Below, one piece after another: positions 4,657 through 6,559 of a DNA stretch of 6,559 nt. Position 1 is the stretch's first letter; the number at the start of each line of letters is the position of its first letter. The notes below the pieces were generated by a model. The model saw only the letters and a list, made by a program, of their open reading frames with translations. It searched no databases and was not told where the DNA came from. The DNA lies in assembly GCA_019119745.1 (NCBI GenBank), contig DWWI01000035.1:1-6559 (forward strand), written 5' to 3'. A program made the translations under genes and the position numbers. Source of the DNA: Candidatus Mediterraneibacter gallistercoris (GTDB lineage Bacteria > Bacillota_A > Clostridia > Lachnospirales > Lachnospiraceae).

Positions 4657-6291
4657 TTAGTCATTCTCCTCAGTCTGTACAGAATAAGTCTGTCTCTTTC
4701 TCGCCATCTCATCGTTTGCCAGATACTCATCGTATGTGGTGATCTTGTCGATGAGATGTCCTCCCGGAACAATCTCCATAATGCGGTTTGCTGTTGTCTG
4801 TACAATCTGATGATCCCTTGATGTGAAGAGAAGCACGCCCGGGAACTTGATCATACCGTTGTTGAGGGCTGTGATCGCTTCCATATCAAGATGGTTGGTC
4901 GGCTCGTCAAGAAGAAGGACGTTAGCACCTGAGATCATCATCTTGGACAGCAGGCAGCGGACTTTCTCACCGCCGGATAATACTTTGAGCTTCTTGACTC
5001 CGTCTTCACCGGAGAAAAGCATACGGCCGAGGAAACCGCGGACATATGTGACATCCTTTTCATCGGAGTACTGTGTCAGCCATTCGGTAATATTGTAATC
5101 GCTGTCAAATTCTCCGCCGAAATCTTTCGGGAAATATGCCTGAGAAGTGGTGACTCCCCACTTGTAGGTTCCCTCATCAGGCTCCATCTCCCCGATCAGG
5201 ATTTTGAAGAGCACTGTCTTGGCAAGCTCATTGCTTCCTACAAATGCTACTTTATCGTCATGGCCGAGAGTAAAGCTGATGTTGTCCAGTACCTTTTCAC
5301 CGTCGATTGTTTTGGAAAGCCCTTCCACTGTAAGAACTTCATTACCGATCTCGCGGTTCGGACGGAAGTCGATATAAGGATATTTTCTGCTGGACGGCTT
5401 GATCTCATCAAGCTGGATTTTTTCCAGAGCACGTTTCCTTGAGGTTGCCTGTTTGGACTTGGAAGCGTTGGCGCTGAAACGGGATATAAACTCCTGCAGC
5501 TCTTTGATCTTTTCTTCCTTTTTCTTGTTTGCCTCTTTCATCTGACGGATCAGCAGCTGACTGGATTCGTACCAGAAATCATAGTTTCCGGCATAGAGCT
5601 GTATCTTGCCGTAATCAATATCCGCAATCTGTGTACATACTTTATTTAAGAAGTAACGGTCATGAGATACTACGATTACTGTGTTGTCAAAGTTGATCAG
5701 AAACTCCTCAAGCCATGCTATGGCATCCAGATCCAGATGGTTGGTCGGCTCGTCAAGAAGCAGAATGTCCGGATTTCCGAACAGCGCCTGTGCGAGCAGC
5801 ACCTTCACTTTCTCCGGTCCGGTCAGATCTTTCAAATATTTATAATGAAGCTCTGTGTCGATTCCCAGTCCGTTCAGAAGAGATGCAGCGTCGGACTCGG
5901 CCTCCCAGCCGTTCATTGTGGCGAATTCGGCTTCGAGTTCGCTTGCCTTGATTCCGTCTTCTTCCGTAAAGTCTTCTTTGGCATAGATGACTTCCTTTTC
6001 CTTCATAATCTCGTACAGCCGGGCATTTCCCATAATAACCGTGTCGAGAACCGGATATTCGTCATATTTAAAATGATCCTGCTGCAGGAATGATAATCTC
6101 TCGCCCGGAGTGATGGCAACTTCGCCTTTTGTCGGCTCAAGCTGTCCGGACAGAATCTTCAGAAATGTAGATTTTCCCGCACCGTTCGCACCGATGAGAC
6201 CGTAGCAGTTGCCTTCTGTGAACTTGATGTTGACATCTTCAAAGAGCGCTTTCTTACCTACGCGCAGTGTCACATTATTTGCACTGATCAT
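4657..6291 (-). CDS. ABC-F family ATPase, YbiT/YkpA-like
   Basis: This is a soluble protein of 544 aa with two nucleotide-binding domains and no membrane segment, as in ABC-F proteins that act on the ribosome. NBD1 has Walker A GANGAGKST (34-42), signature LTGPE (156-160), Walker B LLLDEPTNHLD (177-187) and H-switch SHD (209-211). A charged linker rich in Lys and Glu spans about 240-300, the P-site tRNA interaction motif region. NBD2 has GSNELAKT (352-359), LSGGE (438-442), LLLDEPTNHLD (459-469) and SRD (491-493). Three motifs are off-consensus: LTGPE for LSGGE, Ala for Gly before the Walker A Lys in NBD2, and Arg492 for the H-switch His. From memory, partly degenerate motifs also occur in YkpA-like relatives. 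AAGGAG (6306-6301) lies 9 nt before ATG. A housekeeping translation role is more likely than drug resistance, but this is inference. Confidence 0.92.
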   Translation of the reverse strand: MISANNVTLRVGKKALFEDVNIKFTEGNCYGLIGANGAGKSTFLKILSGQLEPTKGEVAITPGERLSFLQQDHFKYDEYPVLDTVIMGNARLYEIMKEKEVIYAKEDFTEEDGIKASELEAEFATMNGWEAESDAASLLNGLGIDTELHYKYLKDLTGPEKVKVLLAQALFGNPDILLLDEPTNHLDLDAIAWLEEFLINFDNTVIVVSHDRYFLNKVCTQIADIDYGKIQLYAGNYDFWYESSQLLIRQMKEANKKKEEKIKELQEFISRFSANASKSKQATSRKRALEKIQLDEIKPSSRKYPYIDFRPNREIGNEVLTVEGLSKTIDGEKVLDNISFTLGHDDKVAFVGSNELAKTVLFKILIGEMEPDEGTYKWGVTTSQAYFPKDFGGEFDSDYNITEWLTQYSDEKDVTYVRGFLGRMLFSGEDGVKKLKVLSGGEKVRCLLSKMMISGANVLLLDEPTNHLDMEAITALNNGMIKFPGVLLFTSRDHQIVQTTANRIMEIVPGGHLIDKITTYDEYLANDEMARKRQTYSVQTEEND

Positions 6292-6348
6292 ATTGATATT
6301 CTCCTTAAAATGAAACTAAATAATTGAATTCATTACGCACCACCGCAT

Positions 6349-6378
6349 ATATTACCATGGATACCCATAAAAAGGCAA
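6349..6378 (-). promoter_or_regulatory. Tentative promoter of the ABC-F gene
   Basis: On the minus strand TTGCCT (6378-6373, 4 of 6), an 18-bp spacer and TAATAT (6354-6349, 4 of 6) with a TGn extension could start transcription near 6342, giving a leader of about 50 nt. The match is modest. Confidence 0.35.
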
Positions 6379-6405
6379 GGGGTTTCCGAATCCATGAAAA
6401 CAGTA

Positions 6406-6411
6406 TATAAT
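6406..6411 (+). promoter_or_regulatory. -10 box upstream of the structured right-edge element
   Basis: A perfect TATAAT stands 14 bp before the 15-bp stem that opens the structured segment, so a transcript starting near 6418 would begin almost at that stem. The -35 region is weak (TTTCCG at 6383-6388, 17-bp spacer). The direction is divergent from the ABC-F gene. Confidence 0.4.
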
Positions 6412-6424
6412 AGTAACAGTTCAC

Positions 6425-6559
6425 CCGCCCATGCAGGGTGGGATGCTTTATGCTTGCATAAGGAGCAGACCGACCCTGCATGGGCGGAGGGAGCGCCCGA
6501 ATACGAGCAAAGAAGCGGCGACAGCCGCAGTGAGCACGCAAGTGCGGCTTTGCGAGTGG
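6425..6559 (+). other. GC-rich, hairpin-rich element of unknown nature, cut by window end
   Basis: CCGCCCATGCAGGGT (6425-6439) pairs perfectly with ACCCTGCATGGGCGG (6473-6487). Inside it TGCT-TTATG (6444-6452) pairs with CATAA-GG-AGCA (6457-6467), leaving a CTTG loop and a GG bulge. Further hairpins follow: GCGGC-GACA-GCCGC (6515-6528) and GCAC-GCAA-GTGC (6534-6545), the latter with a GNRA tetraloop. The segment is much more GC-rich than the AT-rich bases before it. A 43-codon frame open from ATG 6431 to the window end has no ribosome binding site and lies within the stems, so I do not call it a gene. It could be a structured RNA, a 5' leader of a gene to the right, or a dispersed repeat. It does not match rnpB, tmRNA, T-box or SRP RNA features that I know. 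Strand is inferred from the TATAAT box. Confidence 0.55.

Noticed and set aside
6305..6541. 78-codon minus-strand frame upstream of the ABC-F gene
   Set aside because: It runs through the palindromic element and the proposed ABC-F promoter region, has no ribosome binding site and resembles no known protein.
6431..6559. 43-codon plus-strand frame open to the window end
   Set aside because: There is no ribosome binding site, and the frame lies within strong palindromic stems that constrain the sequence. It is more likely a by-product of the structured element, though the continuation to the right could change this.
1..6559. CRISPR arrays, insertion sequences, integrases, toxin-antitoxin or phage genes
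   Set aside because: I looked for regularly spaced repeats, transposase or recombinase motifs and small two-gene modules on both strands and saw none. The tRNA gene has no adjacent integrase or duplicated 3' end.

Overview
The window reads as chromosomal DNA of an anaerobic Firmicute of class Clostridia, most likely Lachnospiraceae. This rests on strong AAGGAG/AGGAGG ribosome binding sites, a TTG start, a C-terminal Spo0A-type DNA-binding domain, an NBP35-like Mrp with a cysteine-rich N terminus, and an ABC-F protein of the YbiT/YkpA type. The species cannot be fixed from the sequence alone.

Left part, plus strand. The 3' half of a Uma2-family (DUF820) gene ends at 285. A promoter near 319-348 then drives an Mrp/NBP35-type Fe-S carrier ATPase (416-1246), which is closed by a strong intrinsic terminator (1280-1335). 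Next comes a pair that looks like an operon: an alpha/beta hydrolase of the esterase type starting at TTG (1371-2366), then a histidine-phosphatase-family protein 24 bp downstream (2391-3161). A 159-aa protein of unknown function follows (3268-3747) and may be an internal duplication.

Middle, minus strand. The gene at 3815-4261 encodes a stand-alone Spo0A C-terminal DNA-binding domain with no receiver domain. It ends at a sharp terminator that lies in the convergent gap with the 3268-3747 gene. Its upstream region holds a good promoter, two Spo0A-box-like heptamers exactly 10 bp apart, and an inverted repeat over the predicted transcription start. Together these suggest control by Spo0A or by the protein itself. 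Upstream of it is a tRNA-Ser(CGA) gene (4480-4565, minus) with its own extended -10 promoter, an unusual 12-bp hairpin at the start of its precursor leader, and a likely terminator.

Right part. A complete ABC-F ATPase (4657-6291, minus) has a degenerate first signature motif, a non-canonical second Walker A and an Arg in place of the second H-switch His. Beyond its start, on the plus strand, a TATAAT box precedes a GC-rich and highly structured segment (6425 to the window end). It has a 15-bp perfect stem and several mutually exclusive helices, and no recognised gene. It may be an unannotated structured RNA, leader or dispersed repeat, and it is cut by the window edge.

The two items most worth following up are the Spo0A-C-only regulator with tandem 0A-like boxes and the structured element at the right edge. 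No gene-free gap exceeds about 270 bases.
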